DNA from: an uncultured Lachnospiraceae bacterium
Lineage (GTDB): Bacteria > Bacillota_A > Clostridia > Lachnospirales > Lachnospiraceae
Assembly: GCA_900555005.1 (NCBI GenBank)
Contig: USJM01000023.1
Location: forward strand, 1 to 15,118
DNA: 15,118 nt
Direction: 5' to 3'
Shown in pieces: positions 1 through 7,081 of this stretch (within the stretch, counting starts at the first letter, position 1; each line of letters starts with the position of its first letter). The notes under the pieces were generated by a model. The model saw only the letters and a list, made by a program, of their open reading frames with translations, had not been told where the DNA came from and made no database searches. The position numbers and the translations under genes are program-made.

Positions 1-172
1 GTAGGAAGTGGAGCCGGAACCCGTCCGACAAACCGCAGCTCTCGTTCCAATCCAGTTCGACGATCCGGTCGGAATCGAATCCCCAATACTCGAAATGCTC
101 CCCCACGCCCAGCGGACAGACTACCCTGCCGATACGCTCTTTCAACTGCATTACGGTACGGTAATCCAGATG
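1..172 (-). pseudogene. Internal fragment of an MBL-fold (UlaG-like) metal-dependent hydrolase
   Basis: The minus-strand frame from about 172 down to the window edge reads HLDYRTVMQLKERIG, then VVCPLGVGEHFEYWGF, then RIVELDW and DGFRLHFL. I recognise this as the middle of metallo-beta-lactamase-fold hydrolases of the UlaG-like type. In intact members HLDY directly follows the metal-binding H-x-H-x-D motif, and FLPARHFSGR follows FRLHFL. Here the metal-binding stretch is absent: the codons just upstream encode PA instead of the expected Y-D, and the sequence there belongs to a different protein (GH172). No start codon or ribosome site serves this frame. Its 3' part runs off the window at position 1, so I cannot tell whether the gene continues intact. 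The family call rests on recalled motif similarity only. Confidence 0.6.
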
Positions 173-386
173 TGCCGGATGATACCGGGGCCTTCAATTG
201 CCGCGAGATTCACCCTCGCGCCGGAAGGGAATCATGCAGACAGGGTGCTCCCTTCCGGGACGGTCCAAGTCCGCTTGCCGCCATACCCCCCCTGCCCTTC
301 TCTCCGGTTGGGTTTTCTGCATTGATGGACCGGCTTTCCATATGCTGATCCAGAAACAAATTCCCGAGTGATGTATATCCGCTCAT
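152..386 (-). pseudogene. GH172 (DUF2961) glycoside hydrolase, N-terminal fragment, frameshifted and truncated
   Basis: The ATG at 386 overlaps the upstream permease stop in an ATGA, so the gene was translationally coupled to the transporter operon. Codons 1-58 include SRSINAENPTGEKGRGGMAA, the hallmark N-terminal DUF2961 motif, then stop at 210-212. The protein resumes in another frame at 216 with RVNLAAIEGPGIIRHIWITVP, the next conserved DUF2961 block, and stops at 151-153. The shift equals one lost base near 216-222. After the second block the DNA switches to an MBL-fold hydrolase fragment. Intact members are several hundred residues long, so almost all of the catalytic domain is missing. 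Characterised GH172 enzymes include difructose-dianhydride I synthase/hydrolase and D-arabinofuranosidases, which suggests a furanoside substrate. As it stands the product would be inactive. The break could be an artefact. Confidence 0.75.
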
Positions 387-1246
387 GCCTTCACGCCCCC
401 TGCCATAATGCCATCCATGATCTGCTTCTCAAAAATTGCAACGAATAATATGATCGGCATCAGAATGATCCAGCCCATCGCTGATGTCAGATCCCAAGGT
501 ACGCCATACATATTATCACGAAGGGGAAGCTGGACGATAGCGACTGACAGCACCTGAATATGGTTCGAATAGTACAACGGTGTAAAGAAATTATTCAGGC
601 ATGAGATAAAATTGATAATGCAGACGGTTGCGATCGCCGGCTTCATCAGCGGCAGTATGATATACCGCATGCGCTGCCAGAACCCCGCCCCGTCAATCGC
701 CGCAGCTTCCTCGAGTACAACCGGAATCTCCCCGACAAACCCTCTCAGAATCAGAATCGTGAACGGTACAATGCTGCTGATATACAGGATGATCAGTCCC
801 GTATAGGTGTCAAAAAGGCCGACCCTTCTCATGAATTCATACAGCGGCCTTGCCGTGACCACCTCCGGAATCAGCATTGTTGCAACGATGAACAGAAACG
901 CCAGATTGACGCCCCTTCTGTCCCTGAACCGGTAAAAGCCATAGGCTCCGAGGATGCAGATGAAGGTTCCCACGATCAGCGTAACCCCGATGATAATGAT
1001 TGTGTTCCGGATCTTTTCAAGCAGGCCAACATGGCTCACCAGGAACTGGTAGCTCTCTAGCGTCGGGTGCTTCGGAAGGTATTCAATGGGGAATTTGAAC
1101 AATTCCCCAGGCGGTGTAATCGAGGATATGAATATCCAATAGACCGGCATCAGAACGACAAATGCAATCAGCGCAAAGACAACCCAGCGGATGATGCAGA
1201 TTCCGATCTTTCCGGATGTTCCGTTACTGATCTTTTTAGTTTTCAT
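383..1246 (-). CDS. Carbohydrate ABC transporter permease (MalG/UgpE-type, CUT1 family)
   Basis: One of two membrane subunits of an importer that moves a sugar or short glycan from the binding protein into the cytoplasm. The 287 residues are the usual length for this family. A hydrophobic first segment near residues 18-40 is followed by several more membrane spans. The cytoplasmic EAA loop that docks the ATPase is visible near residue 180 as EEAAAIDGAGFWQRMRYIILP, with the conserved G. The gene starts 11 nt after the partner permease and its stop overlaps the start of the GH172 gene, so it sits third in a four-gene operon. No ATPase gene is present in the window; CUT1 systems in Bacillota commonly share an MsmX/MsmK-type ATPase encoded elsewhere. 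The substrate cannot be read from the sequence. Confidence 0.93.
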   Translation of the reverse strand: MKTKKISNGTSGKIGICIIRWVVFALIAFVVLMPVYWIFISSITPPGELFKFPIEYLPKHPTLESYQFLVSHVGLLEKIRNTIIIIGVTLIVGTFICILGAYGFYRFRDRRGVNLAFLFIVATMLIPEVVTARPLYEFMRRVGLFDTYTGLIILYISSIVPFTILILRGFVGEIPVVLEEAAAIDGAGFWQRMRYIILPLMKPAIATVCIINFISCLNNFFTPLYYSNHIQVLSVAIVQLPLRDNMYGVPWDLTSAMGWIILMPIILFVAIFEKQIMDGIMAGGVKA

Positions 1247-1257
1247 GGCTGCTCCTT

Positions 1258-2145
1258 TTATGTCTCGAACTTTTTACTTCCAGTAATTCTCATATTAATG
1301 AGTGAGAAGGCCATCATGATCAGGAACAATACAACCGCCATGGCAGATGCATATCCGATGTTCAGATTCGTGAATGCCTCTGTCGTGATCCGGTACGCAA
1401 TCAGCGCCGTATCCTCCCCGGGGCCTCCGGAAGTCATCGAATAGACAAGGTCAAATGAAGTCAGCCTCCACAGTGTGAACGGAATACAAAGTGTCGCCAC
1501 CCCCTTTGCGATCAGCGGCAGCGTGATCTTCGTAAAGCACTGCCTGGCAGAAGCACCGTCAACTTTTGCCGCTTCATACAGATCCCCTGATATGAACTGC
1601 AGGTTCGACAATACCAGAATCGCAAAGAACGGAAGATCTTTCCAGAGATCCACCGCAATCACAGCTGCTCTCGCAGATCCCCTGTAGATCAGCCAGTTAT
1701 ACTGAAAGCTTGGAACAATTCTTCGGATCAGGTCATTAATCAGGCCATAGTCGTTATTGAACGCCCACTTTGCTGCCATACCTGCGACGACAGACGGCAT
1801 TGCCCATGGAATCAGGACAATCGTCCGAAGGAATCTTTGTCCCTTGAATTTCATGTTCAGTGCCAGCGCAAGTAGCACACCCAGTGTAATGTGAAAAAAC
1901 ATCGAGACAAAAACAAAGATAACCGTAAACTGGATCGAGATCAGCACCTTCGGATCATGAAACATCCTGATATAATTCTCAAACCCACAGAACATATTTT
2001 TTCCGGCAAGGAGCCGTATGTCAAAAAAGCTGTCTCTGATTGTCTTTGTGACCGGATATATCGTTGTAAATGCCCTCAGAATGACGACCGGAAGTACCAG
2101 CAGCCATGGAAGGAGAGCCATCGCCTTTGATTTGCTTCTGTACAT
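1258..2145 (-). CDS. Sugar ABC transporter permease (MalF/UgpA-type, CUT1 family)
   Basis: The second membrane subunit of the importer, 295 residues. The N terminus is short and basic, leading into a first span (ALLPWLLVLPVVILRAF), and the EAA loop is present near residue 191 (YEAAKVDGASARQ followed by ITLPL). This start is supported by a purine-rich GGAGGAGGG ribosome site upstream of the ATG. It follows the binding-protein gene after a 68-nt gap that holds a strong hairpin, and precedes the MalG-type permease by 11 nt. Order and strand match the standard binding protein, permease, permease arrangement. The protein looks complete, with no missing conserved block. Confidence 0.93.
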   Translation of the reverse strand: MYRSKSKAMALLPWLLVLPVVILRAFTTIYPVTKTIRDSFFDIRLLAGKNMFCGFENYIRMFHDPKVLISIQFTVIFVFVSMFFHITLGVLLALALNMKFKGQRFLRTIVLIPWAMPSVVAGMAAKWAFNNDYGLINDLIRRIVPSFQYNWLIYRGSARAAVIAVDLWKDLPFFAILVLSNLQFISGDLYEAAKVDGASARQCFTKITLPLIAKGVATLCIPFTLWRLTSFDLVYSMTSGGPGEDTALIAYRITTEAFTNLNIGYASAMAVVLFLIMMAFSLINMRITGSKKFET

Positions 2146-2170
2146 GTAATATTTCCCTCCTCCTCAGACG

Positions 2171-2204
2171 ACAGCCGGGGGCAGGAGGTGCTGCCACCGG
2201 CTGT
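2171..2204 (-). promoter_or_regulatory. Intercistronic hairpin between binding-protein and permease genes
   Basis: Positions 2171-2178 (ACAGCCGG) pair perfectly with 2197-2204 (CCGGCTGT). After one mismatch, 2180-2184 pair with 2191-2195 around a 6-nt loop. On the minus (transcribed) strand the hairpin is not followed by a T tract; a permease ribosome site (about 2155-2166) comes a few nt later. It is therefore more likely a 3'-end stabiliser or partial attenuator than a full terminator. Such elements are known to give the binding protein more transcript than the membrane subunits. The function here is inferred. Confidence 0.6.
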
Positions 2205-2213
2205 ATGAAGATA

Positions 2214-3467
2214 TTACTGATACTCCTCAACGTATCCCTGTGCCTGGGTGAGGAAGTCATCGATCGAGATCTCATCTCTCATATAGGACTGGAAGATCGT
2301 TCCCATCGCACTGATGAACTCCATCGTCTGCGGCAGCATCGGCCTTCCCTGTACGTTGCACTCCTTTGCGTATTCAGAGTACATCTTCTTGACAGGATCG
2401 GAGTCCGGAACGATTTCCTCTGCCAGGTCCGCCCTTGCCGGATAGCGGTCAAAATACTTATAGCTCGCCTCCATCCCGTCTTTTCCAGTCATATACTGAA
2501 GGAATTTGACCGCAGCATCCTTATGTTCGGAAGCGGCATTCAGGACATAGCTCCAGGAGTCTGTAAAGATAGATCTGCTGCCATCCTCTGCAAAGGACGG
2601 AACCATCGCCATATGGATCTTGTCTTCTCCGAGCATATCCGCATTCGCATAATCAGTTCCACTTCCCCACATAAACCAGCAGCCGTATTTTCCATCGATT
2701 GCCTTCGGGTTCATCTGCTCATACTTGTCTGGAAGCTGATCAAGGGAGGTATAACCCTTCTGAACCAACTCATGAAGGAATTCCATCGCTTCTTTGTTAT
2801 GCGGATTCGTCCAGTCGTAATAGTCGCCACCGAACATATTGACAAACTGTGCAATCTCATTGAACACATATGTTTTTTCCCATGATCCACCATATCCGAA
2901 CCGACCGTTTCCAGAAACAGCTTCCATATACTTCATGAAATCGTCCTTCGTGTCAATCGACTTGATGCCAACCTCATCCATGATCTGCTGGTTGACCCAG
3001 AATGCCAGATAACCGGTATAAGAAGGGACACCGACGACCTGACCGTCCGCGCTGGTGATCATCTGATCGACATAACCCTTTGCGAACTTATCGCGTACGT
3101 CGTCTGTCATCACTGTGTCATTCAGCCCTTCCAGCCACCCGGAATTCTTGAATGTTGTACTCATCTCATCGTTGATCTCGATGATATCAACCGACGAATC
3201 TCCGGTCGACAGCATGGTCGTAACCTTCTGCTGTCTTGTATCAGAATCTGTAGGCGCCGCAATGACATTAATCTTCAGCCCCGTTCCGCTCTCCACATTG
3301 CTTAACCAGTCCTTGAATTCCGGATCTGTCGTCTGGATGGAATACAGCGTGAGATCATAGTCTCCCGACGCTTCTGTCGACTCTGCCATTGCCGGAACCG
3401 CTCCGCAGCCAAGAGCCATTCCTGCACTCAATACCAGACCGATCATTCTCCTTGTTCTTCTCTTCAT
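2214..3467 (-). CDS. Extracellular sugar-binding protein of an ABC transporter (family 1 type)
   Basis: First gene of the importer operon: it captures the sugar outside the membrane and delivers it to the two permeases. The 417 residues match the family. A classic export signal is present: basic MKRRTRR, a hydrophobic core (IGLVLSAGMALG) and AVPAMA at residues 23-28, a good signal-peptidase I site. Cys21 sits in ALGC, which is only a weak lipobox, so membrane anchoring by lipid is possible but not clear. The mature part starts DYDLTLYSIQ, has DIIEINDE near residue 95, and carries the usual Trp- and Tyr-rich positions of sugar-binding folds. A strong ribosome site (AAGGAGGA) precedes this ATG. 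It is transcribed divergently from the YesM/YesN pair, which probably controls it. The ligand is unknown. Confidence 0.92.
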   Translation of the reverse strand: MKRRTRRMIGLVLSAGMALGCGAVPAMAESTEASGDYDLTLYSIQTTDPEFKDWLSNVESGTGLKINVIAAPTDSDTRQQKVTTMLSTGDSSVDIIEINDEMSTTFKNSGWLEGLNDTVMTDDVRDKFAKGYVDQMITSADGQVVGVPSYTGYLAFWVNQQIMDEVGIKSIDTKDDFMKYMEAVSGNGRFGYGGSWEKTYVFNEIAQFVNMFGGDYYDWTNPHNKEAMEFLHELVQKGYTSLDQLPDKYEQMNPKAIDGKYGCWFMWGSGTDYANADMLGEDKIHMAMVPSFAEDGSRSIFTDSWSYVLNAASEHKDAAVKFLQYMTGKDGMEASYKYFDRYPARADLAEEIVPDSDPVKKMYSEYAKECNVQGRPMLPQTMEFISAMGTIFQSYMRDEISIDDFLTQAQGYVEEYQ

Positions 3468-3534
3468 CTTGTTTCCTCCTTCTTAAAAAGAACTTTGTCC
3501 CGATGCATGTACAATATCGGATTTCCCTTCCGGC

Positions 3535-3566
3535 TGAAATGCAATTTATTTTTGCGTTTTTATAAT
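3535..3566 (+). promoter_or_regulatory. Candidate promoter for the sensor kinase/response regulator pair
   Basis: A perfect TATAAT lies at 3561-3566, about 105 nt upstream of the kinase start at 3671. No good -35 box is seen at 17 nt; TGAAAT at 3535-3540 is poorly spaced. The box overlaps the candidate minus-strand -10, so the two divergent promoters may compete or share a regulator site. Confidence 0.35.
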
Positions 3567-3587
3567 CCGTTTTAGACTTTGTATGAA
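3559..3587 (-). promoter_or_regulatory. Candidate promoter for the sugar ABC operon
   Basis: On the minus strand TTCATA (3582-3587) and TATAAA (3559-3564) are separated by 17 nt, giving 4/6 and 5/6 matches to sigma-A boxes. It lies about 90 nt upstream of the binding-protein start. The -35 box is weak, as expected if an activator such as the neighbouring AraC-type regulator is needed. CCGAT at 3500-3504 and ATCGG at 3516-3520 form a small dyad in the leader. Confidence 0.4.
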
Positions 3588-3670
3588 CATCTTGAAATCA
3601 TCGTGGATACAGATAAGATGAATGCAGGATCGAAATGTACTCTGAGATAAACGATAAAGGGAGCTTCACG

Positions 3671-5485
3671 ATGAAAGATCAAATGGCTACTTTCAGAAGG
3701 ACTGTTTGTAAAAGTTTTTCTTCCTATCATTCAAAAATCCTGATCTCACTGTTGTTCTGCGGTCTTATCCCACTCGTTGGAACATCATTTCTTCTGATCC
3801 ACACGATTCAGAGCGGTAAAACACAGATTCTGGATGCCGTATACCAGTCCGATTCTCAGCTGACCATGGAGATTGACAACCGCATTGACCAGATCCAGTC
3901 TGTCATCGATTCTGTCCAGTACAGTATGTATGCCATCTCACAGACTCCAGCAGATATGCAGGCGAAATCAGAAGTGTCCAGCGTCAGGAATACCCTGAGT
4001 CTGTACCAGTCTACCTTCAACCTGCTTCACATCTTCGCATTTCTCCCATCCGAGAATGTGATCTCCAATGAGGGAATCTATTTCCTTCCTCTGGATGAGC
4101 TGGACCAGTTTGGAATCAGCAGCAGTACGCCGACCTCCTCCACCTTCTGGTTTTACCAAAAGCATATTCCTATGCCCTATGTCCTGAACATTGACAAGAA
4201 AGACTATCGCTCGATCGGCGCCGGATACATCCTGAGAGATCAAGTCAGCAAGGATATCCGGTATGCCTTTCTGGTCTACATGAATCCGGATGAGCTGAGC
4301 TCCATCCTGTCCGGTTCATTCTCAGATGATCGCATCCAAAGTTATATTATGACCCCCGCGGGTCAGATCACTGCCTCCTCGGTTTCCGTTTCCGATGGCC
4401 AGATGACAGATTCGTCTATCATTGCTTCTCTACAGAAAACATCCGGCTCTTCTGTCAGGGTCTGGATGAATAGCGGAACAATCACCAGAATCTCCCCGCT
4501 TTCAAACGGATGGTTTCATGTAACAACCATCCAAAATTCCTATGTTAATGAAAATATGAAAACAACCTTGTTCTCCATCAGTCTGATTCTGGTCCTGACG
4601 GTTGTCTCGATTCTCCTGGTTTCTGCATTCCTGTCTCAGTCTCTGACCTCCCGTGTCAGTCTGCTCTCGAAGGCCATGCGGGAATATAACCCAACGGTTG
4701 GGCTCTCTGAGAAAACCCGGGCAGCACTTGGTCTCCGGAAGCCTTCTGGCATGCTTGACGAAATTGATGAATTGAGTCACACTTTTATCCGGATGGATGA
4801 TTCGATACAGACCAGCCTTACATCCATCATGAAACTGTCCCTTTCCGGGGAACGCCTTCGTTACAAGCTGCTTTTAGCACAGATTAATCCTCATTTTCTA
4901 TATAACATTCTCGGCACCATCCAGGTCTGCATTCATACCGGAAAGCCAGATACCGCCGACCAGATGATAGCGGAGCTTTCCCAGTTTTATCGGCTCGCTC
5001 TTCGAAGGTCTACGGAAATGATCCGGATCAGAGACGAGCTGGAGATCGCCCGACTCTACCTGGAGCTTGAGAAAGCCTGCCATAACGGCCAGTTGACATG
5101 GCAATTTTGCATAGAGGATGGGATCGAGAATTACTATATCTGTAAATTTACGCTCCAGCCTTTCCTTGAAAACTGCATCCATTATGGGTACTCTGAAGCA
5201 GACAAATGTGTATCCATCACACTCTCTGCAGTCTATCTGGACGACAAGGTTCAGATCACCATCCAGGATACCGGATCCGGAATGTCTCAGGAAAAACTGC
5301 AGCAGCTTCGCGCAGTCATTGAATCCAGGAGCGTAGATTGTTCAAAGAATTTTGGAATCGGGAGCGTCAGCTGGAGAATCTCTAGTCCCTCCTATGGAAA
5401 CGGTACACTGAAGATTGATTCAGCCCCTGGCGAAGGAACAGTTGTGACAATCACGATTGACCAGATAGAGGAGTATTCAGAATGA
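3671..5485 (+). CDS. YesM-type membrane sensor histidine kinase
   Basis: Sensor of a two-component system, expected to detect an extracellular signal linked to the sugar and phosphorylate the adjacent YesN-type regulator. I start it at 3671 because AAAGGGAG lies 8 nt upstream; an in-frame ATG at 3635 adds 12 residues with a weaker site. Numbered from 3671 (604 residues): first membrane span about 22-44, extracellular sensing region about 45-300, second span about 300-322, then a linker. The family phospho-acceptor motif QINPHFLYN has His near 408. A GHKL ATPase domain follows, with an N-box-like LQPFLENCIHYGY, DTGSGM as the G1-type box and FGIGS as the G2-type box. The end overlaps the regulator start by 4 nt. 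The length is typical of the family and the gene looks intact. Confidence 0.93.
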   Translation: MKDQMATFRRTVCKSFSSYHSKILISLLFCGLIPLVGTSFLLIHTIQSGKTQILDAVYQSDSQLTMEIDNRIDQIQSVIDSVQYSMYAISQTPADMQAKSEVSSVRNTLSLYQSTFNLLHIFAFLPSENVISNEGIYFLPLDELDQFGISSSTPTSSTFWFYQKHIPMPYVLNIDKKDYRSIGAGYILRDQVSKDIRYAFLVYMNPDELSSILSGSFSDDRIQSYIMTPAGQITASSVSVSDGQMTDSSIIASLQKTSGSSVRVWMNSGTITRISPLSNGWFHVTTIQNSYVNENMKTTLFSISLILVLTVVSILLVSAFLSQSLTSRVSLLSKAMREYNPTVGLSEKTRAALGLRKPSGMLDEIDELSHTFIRMDDSIQTSLTSIMKLSLSGERLRYKLLLAQINPHFLYNILGTIQVCIHTGKPDTADQMIAELSQFYRLALRRSTEMIRIRDELEIARLYLELEKACHNGQLTWQFCIEDGIENYYICKFTLQPFLENCIHYGYSEADKCVSITLSAVYLDDKVQITIQDTGSGMSQEKLQQLRAVIESRSVDCSKNFGIGSVSWRISSPSYGNGTLKIDSAPGEGTVVTITIDQIEEYSE

Positions 5486-7080
5486 AACGGAGTGTAATCA
5501 TCATAGATGACAACCAATTCGCAATAGAGGGCATCCTGTCCCAGATTAACTGGTCAAGCCTTGGCGCTGAGGTAGATGCGACTTTCAACGACGGGTATTC
5601 CGCAATCGAATATGCCCTGTCGCACGACATCGACCTTGTGATCTCCGATATCGAAATGCCCGGCATCAGCGGAATTGGGCTCTGCTCCAGGCTGATCCAG
5701 ATCAAACCAGATATCAAGATGATCCTGATCAGTGCATTTGACAAATTCGACTACGCAAAGAAGGCAATTCGCATCGGTGTCGTCGATTATATTGAGAAGC
5801 CGATTTCCTATCCATATCTTAGTGAAAAGCTTGCCTCCGTCTTTCGTTCCATGGATCAGGAGGACAGGACGCGCAGCATTGTGGAGCAGAGCAAACCTCT
5901 GATCCAGGAGAAGCTGATCTCCGACCTGATCAGTTTCTCCGGCGCCGAGGCGGAGGAGCGCCTGTCCAGATATTCCCAGTATCTGAGTCTTGACTTCAGC
6001 TATTCCAGCTACTGTGTTCTCAAAATACGGATAGAGAATGCCGATTCCATCGAGAAGGACTTCGGCGTGCAACGGTATCAGATGGACGTCGTTTCCACTG
6101 AGGAATCAGCCTGCAAGGCCGGCTCTGTTTTTGACTGGTTTTACTGCTACCACACGTACGACGCGGTGTACTGCATCATCGGCCAGAATACAAACAGCAC
6201 CGAACACTTTCTTGCCGTCATTCACAAGTTTGCGGACCTCATCATCACGAATTCAGACGCAACTGCGGAGTTGAATATTGGAATCGGAACTATCGTTCCC
6301 CGCATCTCCTTGCTCCATGAATCGGCTGAGAATGCGGAGGGTGCCCTGAAGTATCGTTTCTGCTTTCCGCATGACACAATCTATGATGCATATGACACGG
6401 AGAAGCATTCTTTCTCCTTCTTCCCTGAACATGGACGCGACACCTCAGAGCTGTTTCAGTTGATCGCGTCCAGAAATGCAGCTCAGATTCGTGTCTGGCT
6501 GCGTGATTATTTCGATGCGCTGGCGAAGGAATGCACAGTCAAGAACATCCTGTTCTCGCGCATTCACATCCTGATCGGCGACATCATCCACTTCTGCTAT
6601 GAGGTCAACATTGATATCTCCGACATGGAGGAAGACATAACAAAGCTGTACCGTCGCTTTGACCGGATCCACGACTATAATGAACTGTTCGAGTGGATGA
6701 GTGATTTCTGCCTGAAGGTCGGGGACTGTCTCGATACCTCGACAGAGTCCTACCACGAGCATATCTGTTCACAGGCATCACAGTTTATCAGCGAAAACTA
6801 CAGTGACAACACCCTCTCGCTCTCTGACATCGCCCGACACGTCGGCATCAGCAGCGCCTATCTAAGCGCACTTTATAAGAAGGTGTACGGAAAGAACATC
6901 TTTGACACCATCACAAGCCTGAGGCTTGAGAAAGCGTGCCAGCTGCTTCAGCAGTCCACGCTCCCGCTGAAGGAAATCAGCATCCGCTGCGGGTACAGCA
7001 ACCAGTATTACTTCAGCAACAGTTTCAAAAAGAAATACGGCCAGTCACCTTCCATGTTCAGAAAAACGGAAAACAACTAA
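5482..7080 (+). CDS. YesN-type response regulator with AraC-family DNA-binding domain
   Basis: DNA-binding partner of the preceding kinase and probable activator of the divergent sugar operon. The 532 residues comprise an N-terminal receiver domain (about 1-120), a long middle region, and a C-terminal pair of AraC helix-turn-helix motifs (about 426-532). Receiver landmarks are present: acidic pair D9/D10, phospho-acceptor D56 in VISDIEMPG, S84 in ILISAF, and K106 in IEKP. The second helix-turn-helix carries the family signature IRCGYSNQYYFSNSFKKKYG. The ATGA overlap with the kinase and a GAGGAG site inside the kinase gene indicate coupled translation. The stop is 1 nt from the stop of the convergent GH18 gene, so no separate terminator fits between them. 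Confidence 0.94.
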   Translation: MKRSVIIIDDNQFAIEGILSQINWSSLGAEVDATFNDGYSAIEYALSHDIDLVISDIEMPGISGIGLCSRLIQIKPDIKMILISAFDKFDYAKKAIRIGVVDYIEKPISYPYLSEKLASVFRSMDQEDRTRSIVEQSKPLIQEKLISDLISFSGAEAEERLSRYSQYLSLDFSYSSYCVLKIRIENADSIEKDFGVQRYQMDVVSTEESACKAGSVFDWFYCYHTYDAVYCIIGQNTNSTEHFLAVIHKFADLIITNSDATAELNIGIGTIVPRISLLHESAENAEGALKYRFCFPHDTIYDAYDTEKHSFSFFPEHGRDTSELFQLIASRNAAQIRVWLRDYFDALAKECTVKNILFSRIHILIGDIIHFCYEVNIDISDMEEDITKLYRRFDRIHDYNELFEWMSDFCLKVGDCLDTSTESYHEHICSQASQFISENYSDNTLSLSDIARHVGISSAYLSALYKKVYGKNIFDTITSLRLEKACQLLQQSTLPLKEISIRCGYSNQYYFSNSFKKKYGQSPSMFRKTENN

Positions 7081-7081
7081 T

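Noticed and set aside
8..325. Plus-strand ORF of 105 codons at the left edge
   Set aside because: The opposite strand shows clear GH172 and MBL-fold protein motifs over the same DNA, and this frame has no ribosome site or recognisable motif.
2106..2885. Plus-strand ORF of 259 codons
   Set aside because: It lies antisense to the well-supported sugar-binding protein; Cys/His/Arg-rich composition typical of a shadow frame.
3500..3600. Catabolite-repression (cre) site in the divergent intergenic region
   Set aside because: AAAACGCAAAA resembles half a site, but the required dyad symmetry is missing.
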